64,000 bases of DNA from Collybia mongolica (taxonomy: Eukaryota; Basidiomycota; Agaricomycetes; Agaricales; Clitocybaceae). Every line of letters begins with the position of its first letter. Position 1 is the stretch's first letter. Of this stretch, positions 1-10,800 are shown piece after piece. Both the position numbers and the translations under genes were made by a program. The notes below the pieces were generated by a model. It did no database searches, was not told the DNA's origin, and was given only the letters and a program-made list of their open reading frames with translations. Location: contig JAAXNY010000001.1 of the NCBI GenBank assembly GCA_013420905.1, positions 5,394,001-5,458,000 on the forward strand, given 5' to 3'.

Positions 1-1787
1 AGGTGTTTGGATCTAGCAAGAGTCATATCGTAGGAGGCGCTCACAACTCGGTAGAAGGCTACTGAAATGTGTCAGCTACACGTGCGATTTCCTTGTACGT
101 TGAGAAGCCTGTCCCCAAGGCATCTTTGATGAAAGATCTGTTTCAAAACCATCAGTAGGCGCTGATTGTATCTATGGGCTACAAAGCACCGTACAAACGT
201 TAGCAATCCGCGCACTGTGAAGAGCGGTTATCGTAAATAGCCATAATACTCTATACTGCGTAAAATCACTGCATCCAATTTGAAGAACTGGCTGGGATTA
301 CTCAATCTGGCATCCATTCTTATGGAAAATCACTCACAAGTCAAATAATAGTGGTGTTTTTGCATGCGCAGTCAAGCGCTTTTTGCCTTGAAACATGGCG
401 GGGGGAAGTTGATTGACGAAGATTGGTTTAGTCATGGAAAACTAATCCGACGATGCTAGTGCGCACAGAACTACATGGACAAAGTAATAAACACATTGAA
501 GAAGTATCGAATGTGCCGTGACTGTTAGACGTACAGTGAACTGCAAGACTAACAGGTTCTATCTCCTACAGACAAAAAAGGATTACGAATCTGAACACAA
601 TGACAGCGGAGAGAGACCGTATGACGTGGACTAAATTTTTTAATGCGTCAGTACATGCTCCCAATGCCAGGAACATAGTTCGACTTTGTCTTCCATCTTC
701 AACCTCCGCATGGAGACCGAACTATTTGGACTACTTCATTTTCGAAGGTCCAGGAATCCGGTTCTCGGCCTCTCGGGGCTTGTAACCGCTGTAGCAGGTG
801 GCAATAGGTGTGGTGCTAATTTTTACGTTGTTGATGGTCTGGTCTCGAGAAACGTTCTAGGAGGGGTAGATTGCCTAGGAGCGATACCACTACCGAGTGA
901 CCTATCCATGTAGTTTAGTCGGAAACTTTAAGCATTTGTCCTTCATGACAGCTAAAGGAGATCGGATGAAGGTATGGTATAATTAGTATAATTCATCAAA
1001 TTAACGACGTGCCATCAACGCCATACCATTCACGACATATCATTCTGTTCATCTCACCGGCTGGGTTGCCTAGCTAAGAGGTGATATTCCTTACCCTGTT
1101 ATGAACTTTGGTTCCACTAACCCTCTGATAAGCGAGATTTAATTTTTGTTACGGCGTACATAAACGGGCGAGCAAAGTCTACACCTTGCTATCTGAGAGC
1201 TCGAGAGGAAGGGACAAAAAAGAGGAGGAGAGGCTTGCCGCAACCGATGTTCATACATCTTACGTAATAATTATCTTATTCTAACCGATTCATAATATTA
1301 TATTATTAATTAAGTCTTGATTATAAGTCCGGATGATCTGGCTTTCCGTCCTCACCGCCACACTCCTCAACGTCAAAAAATGAAAAACGTTGAATAAAAA
1401 AACTCTTGTTTTGTTTCTTCAATACCTAACGACTCGTGTATAAAGAATCTTTAGGGGTTCCTGAGCCTCAAAGAAGTAATATAAGCCCACCACAGCCAAC
1501 CCGCAGCTCGTCTTGCGATTCAGCCCGACATTTTAATCATACATCATACCTTATCCTCTGGTTCGTGTTCCCGTCCAGGTTTCTCGTCGACTCCCAACAC
1601 TTGCGCCACACTCTCCACAAGGCCTGCACGGTGTGCTATTGGTACAGCTTGAGCCTTCCCGCCCTCCGGTGTTCCATGCATAAAGTTTGATAGCGCCCTA
1701 GCTGTAGTGAGGAGTGGCAAGGCAAGAAAGAAAAGCGGGAAAATCTAAGTGTTCGCCATGCCTGGTCATCAGTCATAGGGTTGCCGA
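1..1787. other. No recognisable gene
   Basis: Only short open frames (up to 84 codons) occur on either strand and none shows a domain or a convincing exon chain. AT-rich stretches lie around 1260-1320. I see no transposon end or RNA gene here. Confidence 0.5.
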
Positions 1788-2776
1788 TTACGACAAATAA
1801 CATACTTGTCCAAATTGCCAGATCGGGCCATCGGGTGGCGCAAAGCGGTTCTTGGAAACTGTGAGCTCTGTGAAAGTGATCCAGATTACGAGTATGATAG
1901 ACACAATGATGCCCCAGCGATAATCAGCACGGAAATCAGCATTTTCCGGGGTCTCCTCCTGGATGCGGTCAGTTATATAAAATAGCTTACGGTCAGCATA
2001 TATTAAGCTTACTAGTTTCGTTATGCGTCTACGCTGTTCCTCTGCCTCTAACATCTCTTCATCCGTGCTAGGCTTCCTTAATACCGAAAGCAAGATCATA
2101 AGGAAGAACAGCTTCACGATCAACGGAATGAATGCGAGGGCGAGTAAGAGCCCATAAAATACAGCCATGCCCACGAACCAACCATGTGATACCGTGCGTG
2201 TGCCAAAGAAGAACAACCTTGCACCATCGTTGCATTCTGGATTGCTGCCGAACGTCTCGCGATGGCGGAGGACTGCCAACGTAAATGCTGCAGAGATAAT
2301 ATACATGACCGACATAAGTATCATTGAGGGGATGAGGTCCCAGTCGCTCGAGTTCACAGCATTAAAGATCTTGTTTCGATGCCGTAATTTCATACCGGAA
2401 ATATGGAGAACAATAAGTGGGATGATGGTGAAGTACCAGGTGATGACAGAACTACAATCAAGATATCAGTTGATCGATGTGTATATGTAGGCATACGGTA
2501 TAGCATGACCCACTCTTGCAGACTGATCTGAGGATCAGACGAGAATCCTAGGATCAGGGCAGAAGCAATTACAGCAATGTTCATGATCATGAAAGCGAAG
2601 GATTGGTTATATATTTCCCCCAACGATGGGGATACGGTGATAGTGATAACTGACCGTAGTTGAGCACGAGATATTCCATAAAGGTCATGACTCACTAGCA
2701 AGAAAGGCCTGAAGATAGACGGAAATGCGTACGCCAATCCCAGCAATATCAGTGTTGAGAGGTGGACTACCGTCAA
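1788..2776 (-). CDS. Multi-pass fungal membrane protein, unknown function (partial model)
   Basis: Two open blocks on the minus strand (2390-2776, then 1788-2393) are rich in hydrophobic helices. The first holds at least two membrane segments (starting MTVVHLSTLILLGLAYAF). The second holds three or four, with a conserved-looking loop reading NPECNDGARLFFFG and a charged cytoplasmic segment LRKPSTDEEMLEAEEQRRR. The block resembles integral membrane families expanded in Agaricomycetes that carry a P-x-C-N motif, recalled by pattern only. A GT..AG intron probably lies near 2450-2495, but I could not find a join that keeps frame on both sides, so a small frameshift or a missed exon is possible. 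The true N-terminus may lie upstream of 2776. Confidence 0.55.
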
Positions 2777-2833
2777 ACTGGCACGTAGACATGGGTGGAT
2801 AGATTCAAGTGCAAGAGACCTGCTCTGCTACCT

Positions 2834-4529
2834 CGAGGCCCCTGGACATTTATTCACTCCGAACCTCCTGATGTTATGTCCTGATCGTGACATGGAAGCG
2901 CTCGCGCGTCAATTCAAAATGTGACACCAAACAAACAAAGATCCTGTTATGTTACTGTTTGAAAGAGTATAACCCAACCAATGTTCCCTAACACCGTGCG
3001 TTGAGACATACCAACAATGGTCCCTTTAATGGTCCCTTCGGCAGTCTTCCAAACTAACAGAAGCGGTTCCTGAATAGGTTATGATATACTTCGTCCACGG
3101 AGTCACGGACCCTGAGAATTTAGATGAATAAGTAGGATTGGGCGCTTGCAGAGGCGCCTTCAGTGCCATCTGTCAAAAGATAATGACAATGAGGAAACTA
3201 TATGGGGTTTGAGGGCGATGGGAAAATGAGAGAGTCCGATTGACTGATGGGAATAAGCGAAGGAAAATTTAAAGCAGTAAGTAGCTCGGAAGCAAGAGCC
3301 AGAAAACCATAGATAGGCCAATGGCTGGATACGAGGCAAGCGGAGATTACGTGGCGGGTACATGAGCTAGGAGAACAAGGAAGGGAATTCAAGGGCTTCA
3401 TGAGCAAATAACGTACGAAGATCTAGATTATGAGTTCGACGATTAGGCGCGCAATAGGTCGACTAAGCGAGAGTGCGTCCTGAGAAACTGAGCCCCACCT
3501 AATAAACGTAGGCGCTGAAAAGGATCTGAATAATATTATGGAGACTAGTCACTACACCAAGAGACATGGACAGGCCATTCTCATCGATCACGTACCAAAC
3601 GTATTGTCGCTCAGCCCAGTCACGATTGTTTCCAGACCTCACCCCCTCTGTGTGGGAAACGGGTCTGCGCTTCCCTCGATGGTGGCTCAGATCTTGCGGT
3701 TGTAGAATTCGAGGGTGAAGCTGGAAATGAAGATATTGGAGTCAAGAAGATGCACTCTTCCAATCACATGAGCCGCATCTGCCTTTTTTCCTCGCCAAAT
3801 TTTCGTATACTACCTAAAAAAAATGGGCCAATGGACTCGGTTGTTCACACAGCAAAAAAGCAGGGGAACAGCGTACCGACCATAGCTTCTCGTATAATCG
3901 CCTGAATTCCCCATTAATCTCTGTCACAATTCTTTTAAATAGTTTAGGTAATAAATTATTCTAGGTGGGTCGCCTACCTCCACAGTTTTGTCAGTGATCC
4001 GTGACCTTGACCCATAGGGCCGACTCGACGCGTCCTTTCGCAGCTCATTTTCTGGATCGTGACCATTCTGATCTTGGGGACTTTTCAGAGGGTTGTGTAG
4101 ACTAGATATATAGTCCGAGAGGGACCTTCTACATTGTGCATTGCAATTGAGATAATTTCGTATGACGATGGATCCTGGCGTTGCAAAGGCAGTAGTGGAA
4201 ATGAACTTTTCGAGCACGCGGCTTGAAAAATTGATCACGTGATTCCGGGCCGTGCGCAATATAGTCCAAGAGCGCGTCGCAGTGCGCCGTGACAGCCCGT
4301 TACAACTGACCACTGTGCCAAAAGCCAACACTCACAATTGTAGATGATTTCCAAGAAAATACAGCCTCACCGCTCGAATATGAGCCAAGGGCGCGGAACA
4401 AAGAATAATGTGTGCCACATACACGAGGGGGTAGGTAGATTGGAATAAGATGAAATTAAAATTGTTTCCAGCTACCCCCAAGCATAAACCGCCAGTACAC
4501 ACATCAAACTAGCCGGTACTTCTCGTGCT
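2834..4529. other. No recognisable gene
   Basis: Overlapping short minus-strand frames (3160-3407 and 3924-4331, the latter 135 codons) have no recognisable motif or exon neighbours. Nothing here is supported as a gene. Confidence 0.45.
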
Positions 4530-4933
4530 TGTACAACCTGTTGAGAAGGTACGTTGATAATGTCATACGGCGTTGTGTCTCCACCAAGCAATGAACGTCA
4601 GCAAAGGATATCGAGGAGGCAATGGGATCAATGGATTGACGTATTGTAGCCTCAGGCCAACTGGCAATGACCCAAAGAATAGGAATTTGTTTTGAGGCAG
4701 GAATGGCCTTGTGAGTTATATGGTATTAATGATAATAATAATGATCTCACGTTGCCAGGAACACTGAAAGCAAGGCCAATTCCATCAATCACATCGACTA
4801 CGGGTGGGTTGGTGAGTCGGGGTTGTGGCATCTCGTGTCTAGACTTATAAGACGCCCTAGGTCGTATTTTATCCTCGCGGTGAAACTTTGCAGTGGTTGG
4901 AAAAAGCGAGGTAGAGATTAGAAGGCTGTTCAT
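4530..4933 (-). pseudogene. NACHT/NLR relic (Walker B part only)
   Basis: Read on the minus strand, two frames together match the NACHT gene at 41.8-42.8 kb. One reads PPVVDVIDGIG where the intact copy has PPTVIVIDGLDEC (Walker B), preceded by a similar PQPRLTN/PHPRPAG stretch. The second, shifted, frame reads PILWVIASWPEATIRQ where the intact copy has PILWIIASRPETNIRQ, followed by a VETQRRMTLSTYL block matching LETQRPVSIFTYL. No Walker A, N-terminus or downstream half is visible. The acidic Walker B residues are lost and the frame breaks between the two blocks, so this is a decayed fragment of an NLR-type gene, related to the intact copy in this window. Confidence 0.7.
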
Positions 4934-5145
4934 AAATCTTTACCGGTTTCAGCACATAACCCTTCTCCTACATCGGAGTCCCATCCCATATAAGAGTTAC
5001 TTCATATTCATTCTATTGTCACAGCTTGTGTATTAGATATATATTGTCGTGCTCAATGAACTTTCTGACATCAGACGCTCCTGTACCGAGCACAATAAAT
5101 AAGCTGCACGTTACAAGTGTAGATAGACGTTACGAACATACAGTT

Positions 5146-5446
5146 TCAAGTACAGAAAGCGCCTTGCACAGTAGCTTGACAACAGGTTGGGCAACGACAG
5201 CCCGCAGAATACACAAACGTGTTGGTGGGACCACACGTGTAGATGAACGCGTTTCCGCCATTGAGCGCCGGATCTGCCGAGCATCCGAAACCACCTTTTA
5301 AATGTAACATTGGATGAGCAAATAGGAAGTCATGAGTCACAACCTCAAAATTTACCTTGGGGTTTACAAGGCTGCCCGATGGGATTATAGGCGTAGGCTG
5401 TGTGGACGAACGCCACGAATAAGGCAGCAAGAGGGAAGATTTGCAT
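5146..5446 (-). CDS. Small secreted cysteine-rich protein (79 aa)
   Basis: Two exons (5356-5446 and 5146-5294) join across a 61-bp GT..AG intron into 79 codons plus stop. The first 19 residues (MQIFPLAALFVAFVHTAYA) form a clear signal peptide, with cleavage expected after AYA. The mature chain of about 60 residues is rich in glycine and holds eight cysteines, including one adjacent pair (PTCCQ), which suggests a disulfide-stabilised extracellular protein. The spacing is not that of a hydrophobin, which needs two separated CC pairs. Such proteins are typical of fungal secretomes and candidate effectors, but no function can be assigned. A TATA-like box lies about 85 bases upstream of the ATG. 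I chose the ATG at 5446 over upstream in-frame codons because it starts the signal peptide. Confidence 0.78.
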
Positions 5447-5527
5447 ATTTTGGAGAGAGAAGCACCAGTGGTCGAGTTGTGGGGTTAGTTGTAGACGAGC
5501 GCTGTATTGGTGGTCTGCGGTTCCCTC

Positions 5528-5533
5528 CTTATA
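5528..5533 (-). promoter_or_regulatory. TATA-like box of the small secreted protein gene
   Basis: TATAAG on the minus strand, 82-87 bases before the ATG at 5446. Position and sequence fit a core promoter; this is inference from sequence only. Confidence 0.35.
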
Positions 5534-5639
5534 TTCAGTTGGAGGCACGTTAAGATTATTGCCATAATTAAATCCAGTAAGGAAATGAGAGCGAACCGTG
5601 TGCGAGGTCACCGGTTATACTGTGTCCGTGCTCCACGGT

Positions 5640-7402
5640 TGACCAGAAGGCCGTAACCTTGAATTTGATTCCAATATTACTCCACCTTCGTAGTCGCCGA
5701 AGTTGGTTCTTCCGTGCCGAAGAGAGAATCATATTAGCTTCAATACCGAAGAGATAACTGAAGGATGTATTTGGCTAGTCCATTGGCGGCGTACTTATGG
5801 CCCGTTCGTGCGACAACAAGGAGCCTCAGGACCGCCCAGTACATTGGAACCACGGGGAAATGCACGGATCTACACCTTACGACACCCTCCTGACGCTCAA
5901 TTATAGCTATTGAAATTGATCAGTGAGACTCGAGTGAACTGAAGTAAATTTCACTCACTTTTGAAGATAGCCAAGCACATGTCCGACCCCAGCAGACCAG
6001 CGATTTAACGGTGCAAAGGAAAGCCTACCTACCAAAGTGTAAGGACGTCCCGCACCTCAATGCTCTGAGGAATAGATGATTTGCTATACTGAAACAACTT
6101 GCTGAATCCGAGCTTCGATTGCCATCCGAGCAGTGTTCTTCCCATCAAAATTTGGTGCATCATCTGGGCTACTTCTCTATAAGAGTTCTAATTCGGCTGT
6201 GTCATTTGTTGTGAGTGCTAAAGGAGGCAGGCGGATAGAGAGCCTTCTGATCTTGGTATCCTTGGGCGGCCTTGGGCGATAGTCCGGTCGCGAGCGGTGT
6301 CGTATAAGCATCACGAGGAAGTACGAGTCCAAATATAATTACTTTGATACAGTTTCATCAAAATGAAATCAGGAAGGGCCAAAAGTGGTGCGAAAGGCTG
6401 AAATGGACCAGAAGCCGGCGAAGTAGACACCATCGGATATTAGAATAGTAGGTTCTCTCCTTGGAGAGTACCCTGGGTTCCTGCAAGGGTACGCTCCTGA
6501 GGAGCTCCGGCTCCAAATCCTCAAACCTTAGCATTCATTCAATAGAAACGGTCGAGGAGTCTATTAAGTGGCAATCAATACTGATATTCATCGACAATTC
6601 ACGTCCATTACTAACACTGAAATTTAATCGCCTGAGTATGTCATTCCGTAACCACATTTTAGACGAGTGTGATATGATTCTTGATAGGTGATTCTTGGGG
6701 TGATTCTTTGTCCTGCCAAAAAACCACGTCAAAGATCGAATCAAGTCACTAGCAGCACGTGATTACCAAACCTGGAATCACGTGTGGAAAATATTCTCGC
6801 TTCCCCATCCAAACTCATCCAAAACACGAGGACAGAGCAGGTACAACCCGCTCAATCGTATGAGAGAAACATGGGATTGTGACTTTTGGCATCGAAAGAC
6901 AGTTCAATATGCCTCCCTCAAGCCTGAAATGCAATATTTGATCAGCAAAACCCAAATCATACACTTTGGTTGCAACTGGGATGCAGAGTCCAGTTGGAGC
7001 CCATCCCAGATCCCTGCACTCTTGGGCCTCATTAAAAATATCGAATTGACTTGATCTATCCGCGTAGTTCGACATTACCCTTTTACTTGTCCAAATCTAA
7101 TACATTTGTTTTCAGTGCTTCTTTTGACAGGTCTTCGCGAGACGTTCATGTTTCACGTGTCCAGAGAAAAGCCATGAGCGTGAGGGGCCGTCAACTGAAG
7201 CTGCCTTATATTCCAAACGCATCGACGTTGATAGTTCGGCCGCCCCACTTTTCACCGTCATCCCTCTTGGCAATCAATCTTGGTTTGAGCATTGCCGTAC
7301 TTTGAGCAATCGCCTAACCCAATTATTCAAGGAAGTACGCTTATCGATGTGCGGGGTAATTAATACAACGTTCAAGTGGAGGCCCAGTTTTTCACCGACG
7401 AG
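5640..7402. other. No recognisable gene
   Basis: Several open frames of 60-90 codons on both strands overlap one another and show no domain, signal peptide or linked exon. This stretch may hold the upstream part of the broken NLR locus that continues after the retrotransposon, but I could not identify any part of it. Confidence 0.45.
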
Positions 7403-7407
7403 AAGAC
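7403..7407. repeat. Target site duplication (left) of the copia element
   Basis: AAGAC directly before the 5' LTR is repeated at 12713-12717 directly after the 3' LTR. A 5-bp duplication is standard for Ty1/copia integration. Confidence 0.93.
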
Positions 7408-7789
7408 TGTTGGATTGACAAGGGTGCCGACGCCCGAACGCCAAGCCGCGCGCGAGGTCATACCATGCGCGCGTCACCTTTTCTATTTCATATTCGTACT
7501 GTACAACCTTTACCCTCGTTCCGTATAGTCCCTGCTAGTCCCGTTATCTCCCTACAACCCCTATTCCTTTTCACAGAAATACCCGTTAGTTTTCGTCCTC
7601 TCACCTCAGCTGTTGCCTTCGCTCTCGCGCGCACATCTGAGGTGAATATTCCCCTTTACATTACTTACAGTTCTCGTTACTTACTTGACCCATCCCTAGA
7701 CTTACTTCGTGTCTAGGTAAATATACATTAGCTGTTGCCTTCGCTCTCGCGCGCACATCTGAGACTTACTTCGTGTCTAGATCCTTACA
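7408..7789 (+). repeat. 5' LTR of the copia element
   Basis: A 382-bp direct repeat of 12331-12712, beginning TGTTGGATTG and ending ATCCTTACA (TG..CA ends). It contains an internal duplication: a 34-base stretch at 7608-7641 recurs at 7730-7763, and a following ACTTACTTCGTGTCTAG block also occurs twice. CTAGAC and GTCTAG flank the latter as a small hairpin. Confidence 0.95.
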
Positions 7790-7801
7790 GGTTATGGGCC
7801 C
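7790..7801 (+). promoter_or_regulatory. Primer binding site for a half initiator tRNA-Met
   Basis: GGTTATGGGCCC, directly after the 5' LTR, is complementary to the anticodon stem-loop of initiator tRNA-Met (GGGCCCAUAACC, with CAU as the anticodon) rather than to a tRNA 3' end. This is the internal-tRNA-fragment priming known from Drosophila copia and related elements. The ATG at 7794 lies inside it. Confidence 0.75.
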
Positions 7802-10800
7802 CGACACTGCTACTATCTCATCTCCTATCGTAACCATGTCATCTTCTTCGCATTCCCTCACCACCGATGTTCTTCCTTCCACCGTACCCAAGCTCGAAGC
7901 TACTGGGCTGAACTGGACTGTGTTCAATATGCGGTTCAAGGATGCTCTTGAGGCTAAGGGGTACTGGGGCCATTTCGACGGCACGTCGCCGCGCCCCACG
8001 TTGATGTCATCTCCGTCGGACGACGAGACAGCTGCCCATGCCTTGTGGACCAAGAACGAGCGTATTGCGAAATCCCTCCTTACTCAGAAAATCCCTGACT
8101 CTACGTTGATCCTCGTCCATGGCAAAGCTCTCGTCAAGGACCGTTGGGATGCCATCGTTACTGAGTACACCGAGAAGGGAGTCTATACACAGACAGACTT
8201 GAAGACGAAGTTCCTGAATATGAAGTGCCCTGATAAGGGCAACGTTCGTGCTTTCATGGAATCATTACGCACCGAAAAGGAGAAGCTCACTACTTATGGT
8301 GTCACTATTAGTGTCGAAGACTACCGTTCCACTATCATCAACTCCCTACCCCAGCATCTCTCTCGATTCGCTGCCCAGCTCTTAGCCGTTTCCCGAATCC
8401 CTCTCGACGGAAGCCACACTATAAAAGCCATACACCCCGACATCTTGATCACTCTGATCGTCGAGGAGTCCGAACGTGTTATCACTCAACGTGAATCGCA
8501 CCGTGCTGGAAGCTCGAAGTCGAAAGCTGAAGACGAGGCTTTATCTGTCTCGTCAGGAAGGAGCCGTAATCCCTCGAGACGGCCGCGTGGGGAATGTTGG
8601 AATTGTGGTGACAAAGGACACTTCCGGGACAAGTGCCCCAAGCCCGCGAAGTCGTCCAGTGGTGACAAGAAGGGTCCTTCGAAAGCGAGCGGCTCCGCTA
8701 ATGCCGCCATTGAGGACTCTGGTTCCGATAGCGAGGATTGTGCCTTCGCAATGGAATCCGACTCGGACTGCGACTCTGTGTCAACGGCATTGACAGACTT
8801 GTCCGGCTGGGATACGGACGGGTCAATGCCCGAATTACAGCCTGTATCTGACTCCGAGGACGAGTCCGATGGGCAAATGCCTGAATTGTACGCGTTGTCC
8901 GATTCAGACTGGGACAGTGATGACGAAGGTGATGGTGGGCCACCCCATGCTGGGGAAGCGCCCAGGGAAATCATATCGGATCGTGGCAGGGACTCCGAGG
9001 AGTTATCTGAGGCCGGCTGGAGTGAGATTAGCTCGCTCGCCGGTGTTGACTCAGACTCGGATGTAGCCACAGAGGATGTTGCAGCAAATGTCGATGCTGG
9101 CAACAACACCGAAGATGCCCCTCGTGTCGAAGTGTACGACTCAGGGTGTTCCCGTCACATGTCCCCGTACCAAGACGCCTTCGAGAATTATACCATGATT
9201 ACTCCGAGGCCTTTTCGAGCCGCCAACAAGCAAAAGTTTAATGCTATTGGCAAGGGGGAGATGGTGATCGACGTCCCTAACGGCGCTGATGTCTCCCAGC
9301 TCAGGCTCACTGAGGTGTTGTATTCCCCCGAGGTGGGCTACACCCTTGTATCTGTCGGCCGTCTTGATGACAACGGTTTCTCTGCCACCTTCGGAGGCGG
9401 GAAGTGCGTGATTCGCGCTCCTGATGGGAATCAAGTCGGCGAGGTCGCAAAGACCCAACGCGGCCTGTATCGGGTTCAGCATGAACCTGAAGAGGCTAAC
9501 GCCGCGGTTGAGGCAATAAGCCTCGACCAGTTCCATCGGCGTATGGGCCATATAACTCCCGAGGTCGCAAAGAAACTAGTTGATCAAGGTTTCGTGACTG
9601 GCGTGCGTCTCGAAACCTCTCCTAGTGGTGATCCGGTCTTCTGTGAGTCGTGTGTCTATGCCAAAGCAACCAGGAAGCCTGTTCGCAAGGCTCGCGCAGG
9701 CGAGCGGGCAACAAAATTCGGAGGCGAGGTCCACTCAGACTTATGGGGGCCTGCGCCAGTTGCTACGAAGGGCGGAAAACTCTACTACGTGACATTTGTG
9801 GATGACCACACTCGCTGGACCCATCTCGACCTTCTTCGCGAGAAGGCTGAAACCTTCCAGTCCTACAAGGACTTCGAGGCATGGTGTGAAACAGCCCTCG
9901 GCGTGCGCATAAAAACCTTGCACTCTGACCGTGGCGGCGAATACATGGGCAAGGCCTTTGTCGTCCACCTCAAGGAACGCGGCACCACCCGGAAGTTAAC
10001 CGTCCACGACACCCCACAGCATAACGGCGTCGCAGAGCGTCGCAATCGCACCATTGTCGAACGAATTCGTGCCCTGTTACATGCCAGTGGCCTCCCGAAG
10101 TTTTTGTGGGGGGAAGCTGCGCGGCACGTCGTTTGGTTGATGAATCGCACTGCGACGAAGGCCATGGAAGGGATGACTCCGTACGAGGCTCTCTTCAAGT
10201 GCAAACCTGACCTTCGGGAAGTTCGCGAGTGGGGTGAAAAGGTGTGGGTGCGTGTGGAGAAGGGTGATAAGCTGGGAGGGCGTGTTCGCGAGGGTCGCTG
10301 GATAGGTGTCGATGATCGGAGCAACGGCTTCCGGATCTACTGGCCAGACACTCGATCCGTCACCGTCGAACGAAACGTCTACTACGACAAGACTAGGGCA
10401 TCCACAGAACGTCCCGAGGGGGAGGATACTAGTTCTGCCGTGCCGTTTGCCAATGCCCCATCCGTTTCAACTCCTGCCTCTACCCCCGGTCCATCCACCC
10501 TTGCTCCTCCACCTATCGACAAAGTTGTCCGCCCCCCTCGTGAGCGCCGCCCTAGCGCCCGTGTTCAAGCCATCATTGACGGACACGGCGTAACTTCAGC
10601 GCGTCCGTCTGATCCTGTCATTGCTCGCGGTGTACCCATGCCCACCGTCCCCGAGAACACTACGCTTGAGGGGGAGGGTACCGCGAACTGGATGATGACG
10701 GCTGACTTCATCGAGGAGTATGCGATGGCCGCCGAGATCAGTGAGGCCGAGGCTTTAGAGCCTAGGTCGTTGGCTGAGGCGAAGCGTCGCCCCGACTGGC

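Noticed and set aside
600..913. Overlapping open frames near the window start
   Set aside because: Short, overlapping, and without motif or exon signals.
3924..4331. Possible 135-aa gene downstream of the NACHT relic
   Set aside because: No similarity to post-NACHT regions and no other support.
5146..5446. Hydrophobin
   Set aside because: Eight cysteines are present but only one CC pair, so the hydrophobin pattern with two separated pairs is not met.
8486..9109. 207-codon Ser-rich minus-strand frame
   Set aside because: It is antisense to the acidic linker of the copia polyprotein.
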